DNA from: Roseateles sp. XES5
GTDB taxonomy: Bacteria; Pseudomonadota; Alphaproteobacteria; Rhizobiales; Rhizobiaceae
Reading direction: 5' to 3'
Length of the DNA stretch: 64,000 nt
NCBI RefSeq assembly: GCF_020535545.1
Contig: NZ_CP084752.1
Location: 3,189,501 to 3,253,500, forward strand
Shown here: positions 45,290 to 54,181 of the stretch, piece by piece
Position numbering within the stretch: the stretch's first letter is position 1
Layout: each line of letters begins with the position of its first letter
The notes under the pieces: model-generated
Told to the model about the DNA's origin: nothing
Database searches by the model: none
The model's input: only the letters and a program-made list of their open reading frames with translations
Program-made: the position numbers and the translations under genes

Positions 45290-46618
45290 TCAGGCGCTTT
45301 CGGCAAGCGGCGGAGCCTCGTTCGCCCATCGGTTCTGGAACTCGGCGAAGGGAACGGGACGGCCGAAATAATAGCCCTGGAAGATGGTGCAGCCGAAGGA
45401 TTGCAGGAGCAGCAGTTGCTCCTTCGTCTCGATGCCCTCGGCGACGACGGAAAATTCCAGCATGCGCGCAATGTCGAAAATGCTTTTCAGCAGGATGCGG
45501 TTGCGCTTGCTGTCGGGGGCTTCCTGCACGAAGGAGCGATCGATCTTGATCTCGTGGATCGGCAGGCGGCGCAGGTGGCTGAGCGAGGAATAGCCGGTGC
45601 CGAAGTCGTCGAGCGAGATGGTGATGCCGGCGGCGCGCAGCGCCCGCATCTTCTCCACGATGACGTCGACATCCGTCGCCATCATGCTTTCGGTGAGTTC
45701 CAGCTTGAGGCGGGTCGCATCCAGTTCGCGCGCGGCGATGCGGGCCATCATGGTGTCGACGAAGTCGGCCTTCATGAACTGGTCGACGCTGACATTGACC
45801 GACAGTTTCAGATGACGCGTCGCTTCGTCCTGCTGCCAGAAGGCAAGGGTCCGGCAGGCCTCGTTCAGCACCCAGTCGCCGATGACGGGCATCAGGCCGG
45901 CCTGTTCGGCGGCGGGAATGAAATCGGCCGGCGAGATGTAGCCGCCGCCCGGCCGCCGGCGGCGCAGCAGGGCTTCGGCCCCCGTCGTGCGGCCGGCCTC
46001 GTCCACCTGCGGCTGGTAGAACAGTTCGAACTCGCGGTTCGTGAGGGCCGCCTTGATGTCCCGCGCCTGATCGAAGTTCAGGGCGAATTTGAGCTGCATT
46101 ACATAGATGCCGCCACACAAGAGGGCGACGGCGATAATCGAGTTGACCCAGGTGCCGAAGGTGCGGAACTCGTCGGCGATCGGCTGGGCGAAGGGCGCGG
46201 CGGCGTGCGTGCTGGCGAAGACCACGAAGGCGAGGAGGCACGAGACGATGACGGCAAGCTGCAGGCGCGATCGCTCCCGCTGGTAGTTGATGTAGCCGAG
46301 CAGGGCCAGAACCAGAAGGAAGAGATGCGTGACCCGCGGCGCGGTCAGGTTCGGGACGTCGAAGATGATGCAGAAGACGAGGATGATGAGCAGGAAGGAG
46401 ACCTGCGAGAAGAGCAGGGCCGCCGAAAGCTGGCGCCGATACGCCAGAAGGAAACTCATGAGGGCGACGGCGATGACGGCGATATCGACGGCGACAAGGG
46501 CCCAGGCCTGCCGCAACGCAAAGAAGACGCCCCAGCCGAACGCCATTGCGGCCACGGCCAGGGAGGCCGCGCTATAGGCCAGCCAGAATCGCTGCGATTG
46601 GTCCTCGGTCTGTCTCAC
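45290..46618 (-). CDS. EAL-domain cyclic-di-GMP phosphodiesterase with membrane sensor
   Basis: A 442-residue inner-membrane protein. Five or six helices fill residues 1-175, and a cytoplasmic EAL domain follows (about 185-435). All catalytic segments are present: GAEALLR, LSVNVSVDQF, LELTESMM, SLDDFGTGYSSLSHL, IKIDRSFV, VVAEGIET and QGYYFGRP. It should therefore degrade c-di-GMP to pGpG. No GGDEF domain. It is monocistronic and lies directly upstream of ssrA on the same strand. Confidence 0.93.
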   Translation of the reverse strand: MRQTEDQSQRFWLAYSAASLAVAAMAFGWGVFFALRQAWALVAVDIAVIAVALMSFLLAYRRQLSAALLFSQVSFLLIILVFCIIFDVPNLTAPRVTHLFLLVLALLGYINYQRERSRLQLAVIVSCLLAFVVFASTHAAAPFAQPIADEFRTFGTWVNSIIAVALLCGGIYVMQLKFALNFDQARDIKAALTNREFELFYQPQVDEAGRTTGAEALLRRRRPGGGYISPADFIPAAEQAGLMPVIGDWVLNEACRTLAFWQQDEATRHLKLSVNVSVDQFMKADFVDTMMARIAARELDATRLKLELTESMMATDVDVIVEKMRALRAAGITISLDDFGTGYSSLSHLRRLPIHEIKIDRSFVQEAPDSKRNRILLKSIFDIARMLEFSVVAEGIETKEQLLLLQSFGCTIFQGYYFGRPVPFAEFQNRWANEAPPLAESA

Positions 46619-46854
46619 CTGCCGTTACCGTCGTTACGCGCGGCCTTTCTACCGTCGACCGCAGGTTACACCTTTACGTGGTATTCCTTCAGAAAGTACA
46701 AAAATGCGGCTGCAAATCCTGCCAATGCGGCAGATCATCTTTCCCGGCGGACGATGCATTTATTAGTGCTTGACTTGCCATCCCTGCGTGAAAAACATTG
46801 CCGTGCGGCAGGACCCCATGATGGCGGCAGCCCAGTGACCATAGAGGAGAGACC

Positions 46855-47166
46855 ATGACTGACTATCTCGCAGATGTCCGCAAGTATGACAGCGGTGCGG
46901 ACGAGGCCATCGTCAAGAAGATCGTGAGCCATCTCGGCATCGCGCTGCGCAACCGCGACTCCTCGCTCGTCTCCTGCTCCGACCCGGCGGAACTCGACCG
47001 CGTGAAGGAAAAGTGGTGCGCCAAGAAGTTCGGCATCACGGGCGAGGCGGCCGACAAGGCCGTCGAAGCCGTCTGCAAGGCCATGGCCGACGACCGCTCG
47101 AAGTCGCGCGTGACCTTCTACTACCTCACCGCCAAGGAACTCGGAAAGCTCAGCGCGCTCGCCTGA
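46855..47166 (+). CDS. DUF2853 family protein
   Basis: A 103-residue, helix-rich protein of the DUF2853 family. It begins MTDYLADVRKYDSGADEAIV and includes CSDPAELDRVKEKWCAKKFG. Function unknown. GGAGAG lies close upstream of ATG 46855. The upstream 236-base gap (46619-46854) holds a TTGACT element near 46773 that could be a -35; nothing else is clear. It precedes thyA by 87 bases. Confidence 0.85.
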   Translation: MTDYLADVRKYDSGADEAIVKKIVSHLGIALRNRDSSLVSCSDPAELDRVKEKWCAKKFGITGEAADKAVEAVCKAMADDRSKSRVTFYYLTAKELGKLSALA

Positions 47167-47253
47167 GGAAAGCCGGGAAAATCCCATTTCACGCTTTGGC
47201 CGCCGCCGCTCTCGCTCTAGTATCTCACGCTGGACAACGAATCGGCGGCGACC

Positions 47254-48048
47254 ATGCAGCAGTATCTCGACCTTCTCGCCCATGTGATGGAAAACGGCTC
47301 CGACCGCGGAGACCGCACGGGCACCGGCACGCGCGGTGTCTTCGGCTACCAGATGCGCTTCGACCTTTCCGAAGGTTTCCCGGTGCTGACCACCAAGAAG
47401 CTGCACCTGCGCTCCATCATCCATGAGCTCCTGTGGTTCCTGAAGGGCGACACGAACATCGCCTATCTCCACGAAAACGGCGTCACCATCTGGGACGAAT
47501 GGGCCGATGCGCAGGGCGAGCTCGGCCCGGTCTACGGTTATCAGTGGCGCTCCTGGCCGACCCATGACGGCCGCCATCTGGACCAGATCGTCACCGTGCT
47601 CGACAGCATCAAGCGCAACCCCAATTCACGCCGCCATATCGTTTCTGCCTGGAACCCCGCGCTGGTCGACGAGATGGCCCTGATGCCCTGCCATGCCTTC
47701 TTCCAGTTCTATGTGGCCGAGGGCAAGCTGTCCTGCCAGCTCTACCAGCGCAGCGCCGACATCTTCCTGGGCGTGCCCTTCAATATCGCCAGCTACGCCC
47801 TGCTGACCATGATGGTCGCGCAGGCGACGGGGCTGCAGCCGGGCGATTTCGTGCACACGCTGGGCGACGCGCACATCTATTCCAACCATTTCGAGCAGGC
47901 GCGCCTGCAATTGACGCGCAAGCCGAAACCGCTTCCCTTCATGAAGCTCAACCCCGATGTGAAGGACCTTTTTTCCTTCAAGTTCGAGGACTTCACCCTG
48001 ATCGGCTATGAAGCCGATTCAAACATCAAGGCGCCCATCGCCGTCTGA
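47254..48048 (+). CDS. thyA: Thymidylate synthase
   Basis: Converts dUMP to dTMP using methylene-tetrahydrofolate. It has 264 residues, exactly the length of the E. coli enzyme. The catalytic Cys146 is in [12 protein letters not shown]; other motifs are [45 protein letters not shown] and HIYSNHFEQ. folA follows after 15 bases, a logical pair because ThyA oxidises tetrahydrofolate to dihydrofolate. Confidence 0.98.
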   Translation: MQQYLDLLAHVMENGSDRGDRTGTGTRGVFGYQMRFDLSEGFPVLTTKKLHLRSIIHELLWFLKGDTNIAYLHENGVTIWDEWADAQGELGPVYGYQWRSWPTHDGRHLDQIVTVLDSIKRNPNSRRHIVSAWNPALVDEMALMPCHAFFQFYVAEGKLSCQLYQRSADIFLGVPFNIASYALLTMMVAQATGLQPGDFVHTLGDAHIYSNHFEQARLQLTRKPKPLPFMKLNPDVKDLFSFKFEDFTLIGYEADSNIKAPIAV

Positions 48049-48063
48049 TTTCCGGGACATTCC

Positions 48064-48582
48064 ATGACCGAAGCCAAGATCGTTCTCGTCGTGGCCGTTG
48101 CCGACAACGGCGTCATCGGCCGCGACGGCGACCTGCCGTGGCGCCTGCCGTCGGACCTGAAGCGCTTCAAGCAATTGACGCTCGGCAAGCCCGTGCTGAT
48201 GGGCCGCAAGACCTGGGATTCGATCGGTCGGCCGCTGCCCGGCCGCCCGAACATCGTCATCACCCGCGATCCCGCCTTTTCCGCAGCCGGTGCGACGGTC
48301 GTTTCCTCGCTGGACGAAGCCGTCGCCGTCGCCCGGCGCGAGGCGGAAACGCTCGGCGTCGACGAGATCTGCGTCATCGGCGGCGGGCAGATCTACGCGC
48401 AGGCTTTCGATCGGGCGGATATCCTGCATGTCACCCATGTCGCGGCGTCGGTTGAGGGCGATACGCGCTTTCCCGCGATCGATCCCCATGTCTTCGAGAA
48501 GGTCCTCGAAGAGCCCATTCCGCAGGGCGAGAAGGACAGCCACGCCATGCGCTTCGTCACCTGGCGGCGCAAACCCGCCTAA
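48064..48582 (+). CDS. folA: Dihydrofolate reductase
   Basis: Reduces dihydrofolate with NADPH; target of trimethoprim. It has 172 residues. Visible motifs: VVAVADNGVIGRDGDLPWRL (substrate side), GRKTWDSIGRPLPGR (NADPH phosphate), VIGGGQIYAQAF and the late HVTHV strand. It lies downstream of thyA in one operon. Confidence 0.97.
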   Translation: MTEAKIVLVVAVADNGVIGRDGDLPWRLPSDLKRFKQLTLGKPVLMGRKTWDSIGRPLPGRPNIVITRDPAFSAAGATVVSSLDEAVAVARREAETLGVDEICVIGGGQIYAQAFDRADILHVTHVAASVEGDTRFPAIDPHVFEKVLEEPIPQGEKDSHAMRFVTWRRKPA

Positions 48583-48638
48583 ATCACCCTGATCACGAAC
48601 TATTTTGCCGCACGAGGCTGCAAGATCACGCGGATTTG

Positions 48639-48667
48639 TTGAAAGCGGCCGGAGGGATACCTATAAC
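48639..48667 (+). promoter_or_regulatory. Sigma70-type promoter of the hflKC-degP operon
   Basis: TTGAAA (48639-48644), 17-base spacer, TATAAC (48662-48667). It lies about 75 bases before hflK. The TTGAAA box also resembles heat-shock sigma32 -35 elements, which would fit the protease-linked genes downstream, but a matching sigma32 -10 is not evident. Confidence 0.7.
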
Positions 48668-48740
48668 GGGTTCACCTCGCGTTGCGCGGCGAAACATACC
48701 GCGAAATGCGGCCTGTGGGGATTTAAAGAAAGAGGTATTG

Positions 48741-49859
48741 ATGCCCTGGAGCAATCAGAATGGCGGCGGCGGCCCTTGGGGCGGCGGCGGCGGAAACAAT
48801 CAGGGACCGTGGGGGCAGGGACCGAACCGCCCCCGCGGCGGCGGTGGCGGCAATGGCGGCCCACCGGACCTTGAGGACATCATCCGGCGCGGCCAGGACC
48901 AGCTCAAGAACGTCATGCCCGGCGGCTTCAACGGCGGCGTGGTGGTCATCGCCCTGCTGCTCATCGGCGTCTTCTGGCTGATGAACGCCATCTACACCGT
49001 CCAGCCGGACGAGCGCGGCGTCGAGCTGCGCTTCGGCAAGCCGAAGCAGGAAGTCTCCATGCCCGGCCTGCACTTCCACCTCTGGCCGCTGGAAACCGTC
49101 GAACTCGTCAAGATCACCGAGCAGCAGCAGAATATCGGCCGCCGCGCGGCGTCATCGAATTCCGACAATTCCGGCCTGATGCTGACGGGCGACCAGAACA
49201 TCGTCAACGTGCAGTTCTCGGTGCTCTATTCGGTCACGGACCCGCAGTCCTATCTCTTCAATCTCGAATATCCGGCCGAGACGCTGCAGCAGGTTTCCGA
49301 AAGCGCCATGCGCGAAGTCGTCGGCCGCCGGCCGGCCCAGGACATCTTCCGCGACAACCGCCAGGCGATTGCCGAGGGCGTGAAGACGACGATCCAGGCC
49401 ACCATGGACGCCTATGGCGCCGGCATCTCGATCAACACCGTCGCCATCGAGGATGCGGCCCCGCCGCGCGAAGTCGCCGATGCCTTCGACGAAGTGCAGC
49501 GCGCCGAGCAGGACGAGGACCGCTTCGTCGAGGAAGCCAACCAGTACGCCAACCAGAAGCTCGGTCTTGCCCGCGGTCAGTCCGCGCAGATTCGCGAAGA
49601 GGCGGCGGCCTACAAGGACCGCGTCGTCAAGGAAGCGGAAGGTGAAGCGGCACGCTTCCTCTCCATCTACGAGCAGTACAAGGTGGCCCCCGACGTCACC
49701 CGCAAGCGTCTCTTCCTTGAAACCATGGAAGACGTGATGAAGAGCTCGAAGAAGGTCATCATCGACGAGAAGCAGAACGGACAGGGCGTGGTTCCCTTCC
49801 TTCCCCTCAACGAACTCGGCCGGGCGACTGGCCAGCAGCAGGCGGGAGGCACGCAGTAA
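48741..49859 (+). CDS. hflK: HflK, SPFH-domain subunit of the FtsH modulator complex
   Basis: A 372-residue protein. The first 60 residues are Gly/Asn/Pro-rich, then one membrane helix (about 66-84, GVVVIALLLIGVFWLMNAIY), then the periplasmic SPFH/band-7 domain (YTVQPDERGVELRFGKP) with a long helix rich in Ala, Glu and Gln (FVEEANQYANQKLGLARGQS). HflK and HflC form a cage around FtsH hexamers and limit membrane-protein degradation. Start ATG 48741 with AGAGG upstream; its stop overlaps the hflC start by one base. Confidence 0.96.
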   Translation: MPWSNQNGGGGPWGGGGGNNQGPWGQGPNRPRGGGGGNGGPPDLEDIIRRGQDQLKNVMPGGFNGGVVVIALLLIGVFWLMNAIYTVQPDERGVELRFGKPKQEVSMPGLHFHLWPLETVELVKITEQQQNIGRRAASSNSDNSGLMLTGDQNIVNVQFSVLYSVTDPQSYLFNLEYPAETLQQVSESAMREVVGRRPAQDIFRDNRQAIAEGVKTTIQATMDAYGAGISINTVAIEDAAPPREVADAFDEVQRAEQDEDRFVEEANQYANQKLGLARGQSAQIREEAAAYKDRVVKEAEGEAARFLSIYEQYKVAPDVTRKRLFLETMEDVMKSSKKVIIDEKQNGQGVVPFLPLNELGRATGQQQAGGTQ

Positions 49860-50797
49860 TGGGCAACCGTATCCCATCCATCCTGATCGCCCTCGGCGTT
49901 CTTCTCTTCATCGCCTATTCCTCGGTGTTCGTCGTCAACGAGCGCCAGCAGGCCATCGTCATCCGCTTCGGCCAGATCCAGGACGTCAAGTCCGAGCCCG
50001 GTCTCTACTTCAAGCTGCCCTTCGGCTTCATGGATGCCGACAGCGTGCAGTACATCCAGGACCAGGCGCTGCGCTTCGATCTCGACGACATCCGCGTCCA
50101 GGTCTCGGGCGGCAAGTTCTACGAGGTCGATGCCTTCGTGGTCTACAAGATCACCGACGCCCGCCGCTTCCGCGAAGCGGTGTCGGGCGACCGGGAATCG
50201 GCGGAAGCGCGCCTGCGCACCCGTCTCGATGCGGCGCTGCGCCGGGTCTACGGTCTGCGCGGCTTTGAATCGGCGCTCTCGGAAGAGCGGGCCTCGATGA
50301 TGCGGGAAGTGCGCGGCGAGCTGTCGAACGACGCCTCGAACCTCGGCCTCACCATCTCCGACGTGCGCATCCGTCGTACCGACCTCACGCAGGAAGTCTC
50401 GCAGCAGACCTACGACCGCATGAAGGCCGAACGTCTTGCCGAAGCCGAACTCATCCGCGCCCGCGGTAACGAGGAAGGCCAGCGCCGCCGCGCCATCGCC
50501 GACCGCCAGGTCGTCGAGTTCGTCGCGGCCGCCCAGCGCGATTCGGAAATCCTGCGCGGTGAAGGCGACGGGGAACGCAACCGCGTCTTCGGCGAAGCCT
50601 TCTCGCAGGATCCGGCCTTCTTCGACTTCTACCGGTCGATGAATGCCTACCGGAACTCGCTGAACTCGTCGGACACGATGCTGGTCCTGTCGCCGCAGTC
50701 GGAGTTCTTCCGCTACTTCGAGGACGCTGCCGGCTCCAAGCCCGTGACCACGGGCACGACGGACGGCACGGCCACCACGCCGTCGACGGCAAATTGA
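49859..50797 (+). CDS. hflC: HflC, SPFH-domain subunit of the FtsH modulator complex
   Basis: A 312-residue partner of HflK. An N-terminal membrane helix (IPSILIALGVLLFIAYSSVF) is followed by an SPFH domain (ERQQAIVIRFGQIQDVKSEP), the conserved SFLRRT-like segment ISDVRIRRTDLTQEVSQQTY and a helical region (AELIRARGNEEGQRRRAIAD). Translation is coupled to hflK (TAATG). A DUF2065 gene follows after 10 bases. Confidence 0.96.
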   Translation: MGNRIPSILIALGVLLFIAYSSVFVVNERQQAIVIRFGQIQDVKSEPGLYFKLPFGFMDADSVQYIQDQALRFDLDDIRVQVSGGKFYEVDAFVVYKITDARRFREAVSGDRESAEARLRTRLDAALRRVYGLRGFESALSEERASMMREVRGELSNDASNLGLTISDVRIRRTDLTQEVSQQTYDRMKAERLAEAELIRARGNEEGQRRRAIADRQVVEFVAAAQRDSEILRGEGDGERNRVFGEAFSQDPAFFDFYRSMNAYRNSLNSSDTMLVLSPQSEFFRYFEDAAGSKPVTTGTTDGTATTPSTAN

Positions 50798-50807
50798 GAA
50801 CGCTTCC

Positions 50808-50996
50808 GTGTCCGATTTCCTGACGGGGATCGCGTTCTTCCTGATCATCGAGGGGCTGGTGTACGCACTGGCCCCTTCGGCTTTGAAGCGCATGGCCGCG
50901 CTGCTGCCGCAGATGCCGGAGGGCCAGTTGCGCATCTCCGGGCTTGCCGCCGTGGCTTTCGGCGTGCTGATGGTCTGGTTCATTCGCGGCGGCTGA
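50808..50996 (+). CDS. DUF2065 small membrane protein
   Basis: A 62-residue protein with two membrane helices, FLTGIAFFLIIEGLVYALAP and ISGLAAVAFGVLMVWFIRG. DUF2065 members regularly follow hflKC, suggesting a part in the FtsH/HflKC complex, but no function is established. Start is GTG 50808. Confidence 0.88.
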   Translation: MSDFLTGIAFFLIIEGLVYALAPSALKRMAALLPQMPEGQLRISGLAAVAFGVLMVWFIRGG

Positions 50997-51122
50997 ACCC
51001 GGCTCTTGCGACCGGCGGCGAAGACGGGCAAGACTTCGCATCATTTCAGCGTGGCGGACTGATTTTTGCCGTATCCGCGGCAAACACTCGCTACGACAGC
51101 CAGGACAAAGAGGATGCCGAAC

Positions 51123-52652
51123 ATGGCTTTGAAGACGAGGACCAGCGTAGCCCGGGCGGCACTTGCGCTTGCGGTGGGTTTTTCGCCGGTCGCCGGGGGA
51201 TTTTTCGCCGTCCCGGCCGCGGCCGAGGTGAAGCCGACCGGTCCTGAATCGGTCGCCGACCTTGCCGAAGGCCTGCTCGATGCGGTGGTGAACATTTCCA
51301 CCTCGCAGAACGTGAAGAGCGACGACAAGGCGCCGATGCCGCAGGTGCCGGAGGGTTCGCCCTTCCAGGACTTCTTCGACGAATTCTTCAAGGGGGAAGA
51401 CGGCGAGGGCAGCAACCAGCCGCAGACCGTCAATTCGCTTGGCTCGGGCTTCGTCATCGATCCCGCGGGCTTCATCGCCACGAACAACCACGTCATCGAG
51501 GGCGCGGACGATATCGAGGTGAACTTCGCCAACGGTTCCAAGCTGAAGGCCAAGCTCGTCGGCACGGACCCGAAGACGGACCTTGCGCTGCTGAAGGTCG
51601 AGCCGAAGGCGCCGCTGAAGGCCGTGCCCTTCGGCGATTCCCGCGTGATGCGCATCGGCGACTGGGTGATGGCCATCGGCAACCCCTTCGGCCTCGGCGG
51701 CTCGGTGACGGTCGGCATCATTTCCGCGCGCGGGCGCAACATCAATGCAGGCCCCTACGACAACTTCATCCAGACGGATGCGGCCATCAACCGGGGCAAT
51801 TCCGGCGGCCCGCTGTTCAACATGAAGGGCGAGGTCATCGGCATCAACACGGCGATCATCTCGCCGTCCGGCGGCTCCATCGGCATCGGCTTTTCCGTGC
51901 CGACGGAACTGGCGCAGAACATCTTCACCCAGCTTCGCGATTTCGGCGAGACGCGCCGCGGCTGGCTCGGCGTGCGCATCCAGCCTGTCACGGACGACAT
52001 TGCCGAAAGCCTCGGCATGAGCGAGGCCAAGGGCGCGCTCGTCGCGGGCGTCATCCAGGGCGGGCCGGTCGACAACGGTTCCATCGAGACCGGCGACGTC
52101 ATCATCCGCTTCGATGGCAAGGACGTGCATGAAATGCGCGACCTGCCGCGCGTCGTCGCCGAAAGCCCGGTCGGCAAGGCCGTGGACGTCGTGCTGCTGC
52201 GCAACGGCAAGGAGATGACCGTCAAGGTCACGCTCGGCCGGCTCGAGGACAGCGAGAAGCAGGCGGATGCCACGGAAGAGGTGACGCAGGACGAGGTCAA
52301 GCCGGAGGAAGGCGCGGTGCCTGAGAACGGCGGTCAGCCCGAACAGACCAAGGCGGACCTCGTGCTCGGCATGGGCATCGGCGACCTCGACGAAGAGGCG
52401 CGGAAGACCTTCGAGATCGCCGAAAGCGTCAAGGGTGTGGTCATTACCGAGGTCGCGCCGGATTCGGCCGCCGCCGAACGCGGCATCGTGCCGGGCGACG
52501 TCATCGTCGAGATCGGCCAGGAGGCGGTGACGACGGCGGACGAGGTGCGCAGCCGCATCGCCAAGCTGAAGTCGGAAGACCGCCGCAATGCCTTGATGAT
52601 GGTCGCCAACCATACCGGGGCGCTGCGCTACATCACCGTCCGTATCGACTGA
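51123..52652 (+). CDS. degP: Periplasmic serine protease/chaperone DegP (Do family)
   Basis: A 509-residue HtrA/Do protease. A signal peptide (cleavage likely at AAA|E, about 34/35) is followed by a trypsin-like domain with His123 (ATNNHVIEG), Asp153 (KTDLALLKV) and Ser227 (RGNSGGPLF), then two PDZ domains (RGWLGVRIQPVTDDIAESLG and GVVITEVAPDSAAAERGIVP) separated by an acidic linker. ATG 51123 is preferred because AGAGG lies nine bases before it; ATG 51114 is too close. It degrades or refolds damaged periplasmic proteins. It may share the hflK promoter. Confidence 0.96.
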   Translation: MALKTRTSVARAALALAVGFSPVAGGFFAVPAAAEVKPTGPESVADLAEGLLDAVVNISTSQNVKSDDKAPMPQVPEGSPFQDFFDEFFKGEDGEGSNQPQTVNSLGSGFVIDPAGFIATNNHVIEGADDIEVNFANGSKLKAKLVGTDPKTDLALLKVEPKAPLKAVPFGDSRVMRIGDWVMAIGNPFGLGGSVTVGIISARGRNINAGPYDNFIQTDAAINRGNSGGPLFNMKGEVIGINTAIISPSGGSIGIGFSVPTELAQNIFTQLRDFGETRRGWLGVRIQPVTDDIAESLGMSEAKGALVAGVIQGGPVDNGSIETGDVIIRFDGKDVHEMRDLPRVVAESPVGKAVDVVLLRNGKEMTVKVTLGRLEDSEKQADATEEVTQDEVKPEEGAVPENGGQPEQTKADLVLGMGIGDLDEEARKTFEIAESVKGVVITEVAPDSAAAERGIVPGDVIVEIGQEAVTTADEVRSRIAKLKSEDRRNALMMVANHTGALRYITVRID

Positions 52653-52707
52653 CGGAAAGCCGAATCCCGTCAGGGGCTTGGCTCTCGCAGGCGAGAAACT
52701 GATTCAG

Positions 52708-52737
52708 GCCGTTGGAGCGTCGCTTCAACGGCTTTTT
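52708..52737 (+). terminator. Rho-independent terminator after degP
   Basis: GCCGTTGGAG pairs with CTTCAACGGC (one G-T wobble) and TTTTT follows. The stem overlaps the stop codon of the convergent GNAT gene. Confidence 0.88.
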
Positions 52738-53291
52738 GCTTGCCAGGTCGCGCGATCGAGCGCGTAGACGGCATGCGGGCGAAGGTCGGCGCGGGCATCC
52801 GCGATGCCGGGCATGTCGAAATTGCGCTCCGGTGCCGCGACCATGCCGATGCGCTGCATGACGGCGGTGGAACGGGTGTTGTTCGCAACGGCGAAGGAGA
52901 TGATTTCGGAGAGTCCTTTTTCGGCGAAACCGAACGCCAGCAGTCGCTCCGCCGCCTCCGTGATGTAGCCGTGGCCCCAATGGCGACGGGCAAGCCGCCA
53001 GCCGATTTCGACGCTACCATCGGCGACGAAGGGTTCCAGTTTCGTCGTGCGCGACAGGCCGCAGAAACCCATGGCCGTATCCGTCTCGCGGTCGGCGAGC
53101 GCGAAGAAGCCGAGGCCGGTCTCGGCGATGATGCCGCGAAGGCGGTCGAACAGGTCGTCCGATTGCACGCGGGTGCGCAGGAACGGGAAGAATTCCATGA
53201 CCACGGGATCGGCATTGATCTCGTGGAAGAGATCCCGGTCCTTTTCCTCCCAGTTGCGCAAGGCGAGGCGCTGGGTGGTGGCGATGGGCAT
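52725..53291 (-). CDS. GNAT-family N-acetyltransferase (RimJ/RimL type)
   Basis: A 188-residue acetyltransferase. It begins TQRLALRNWEEKDRDLFHEI; the acetyl-CoA pyrophosphate loop is RLARRHWGHGYITEAAERLL and the C-terminal AVANNTRSTAVMQRIGM motif is typical of RimJ/RimL relatives, which acetylate protein N-termini or small amines. Its ATG overlaps the serB stop by one base (TGATG), so it is the second gene of a serB transcript. Its 3' end lies within the degP terminator. Confidence 0.9.
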   Translation of the reverse strand: MPIATTQRLALRNWEEKDRDLFHEINADPVVMEFFPFLRTRVQSDDLFDRLRGIIAETGLGFFALADRETDTAMGFCGLSRTTKLEPFVADGSVEIGWRLARRHWGHGYITEAAERLLAFGFAEKGLSEIISFAVANNTRSTAVMQRIGMVAAPERNFDMPGIADARADLRPHAVYALDRATWQAKSR

Positions 53292-54181
53292 CAGCCGGTC
53301 ACGAAGTCCGATTTGCGATAGCCCTGCAGGTAGAGAAGGGCGGTAAGGTCGCCATGGTCGATGCGGATCTTCGCTTCGGCCGCGACGGCGGGCTTGGCGT
53401 GCAGCGCGACGCCGGCGCCCGAAAGGTGCAGCATGCCGAGATCGTTGGCGCCGTCGCCGACGGCCATGGCTTCTTCGGGCGAAATGCCGAGCCGCTCGGA
53501 GATTTCCACCAGCGCGTCCACCTTGGCCTGCTTGCCGAGGATGGGTTCGGCGACTTCACCGGTCAGCTTGCCGTCGGCGTCGAGCAGCAGGTTGGCGCGG
53601 TTCTCGTCGAAACCGAGCGTGGCGGCGATGCGGCTGGTGAAGACCGTGAAGCCGCCGGAGACGAGGGCGGTGTAGTAGCCCCTGGCCTTCATCGTCGCGA
53701 TCAGTTCCTTCCCGCCCGGCGTCAGCGTGATGCGCTTGGCGATGACCTCGTCGACGACGGAGACCGGAAGCCCCTTCAGCAGCGCGACGCGCTCGCGAAG
53801 GGCGGGCTCGAAGGCGATCTCGCCGTTCATGGCGCGCGCGGTGATGGTCGCGACCTTGTCCTTGAGGCCGACTTCGGCGGCAAGCTCGTCGATGCATTCC
53901 TGGCCGATCATGGTCGAATCCATATCGGCGATCAGAAGTTTCTTGCGCCGCGTCTCCGCGTCCTGCACCGCAAGGTCGACCGGTGCATCGCCGAGGACGG
54001 CGAGGATCGTGTCGCGTGCGGCGGCAAGGTCGCTGCCGTCGCGCAGCGCGATATCGCAGGCGATGCTGTCGGCAAGCCAGTAGAGACCGGAGGCCTTGAC
54101 CTGATCCGCGGCCTTTTCGGCAAGGGCGGGTGTCAGAACAGGATTTGACGGATTGGCGACAAGCGTGGCAACGAAAGCCAT
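53291..54181 (-). CDS. serB: Phosphoserine phosphatase
   Basis: Last step of serine synthesis. It has 296 residues. The N-terminal 75 residues form an ACT-like domain; the HAD domain has the nucleophile motif DMDST (D86-D88-T90), the Ser in LVSGGFTVF, the Lys region and GDGANDLGML for Mg binding. ATG 54181 shares two bases with the ATG of the divergent miaA, so each gene's promoter must lie inside the other. Confidence 0.96.
   Translation of the reverse strand: MAFVATLVANPSNPVLTPALAEKAADQVKASGLYWLADSIACDIALRDGSDLAAARDTILAVLGDAPVDLAVQDAETRRKKLLIADMDSTMIGQECIDELAAEVGLKDKVATITARAMNGEIAFEPALRERVALLKGLPVSVVDEVIAKRITLTPGGKELIATMKARGYYTALVSGGFTVFTSRIAATLGFDENRANLLLDADGKLTGEVAEPILGKQAKVDALVEISERLGISPEEAMAVGDGANDLGMLHLSGAGVALHAKPAVAAEAKIRIDHGDLTALLYLQGYRKSDFVTG

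Noticed and set aside
45047..46858. A 603-residue plus-strand frame over ssrA and the EAL gene
   Set aside because: Runs through the tmRNA and opposite a complete EAL domain; not protein-like.
47750..47890. A short codon-usage island in thyA
   Set aside because: Too short to separate from chance in a very conserved segment; noted only as possibly similar to the permease and ilvB islands.
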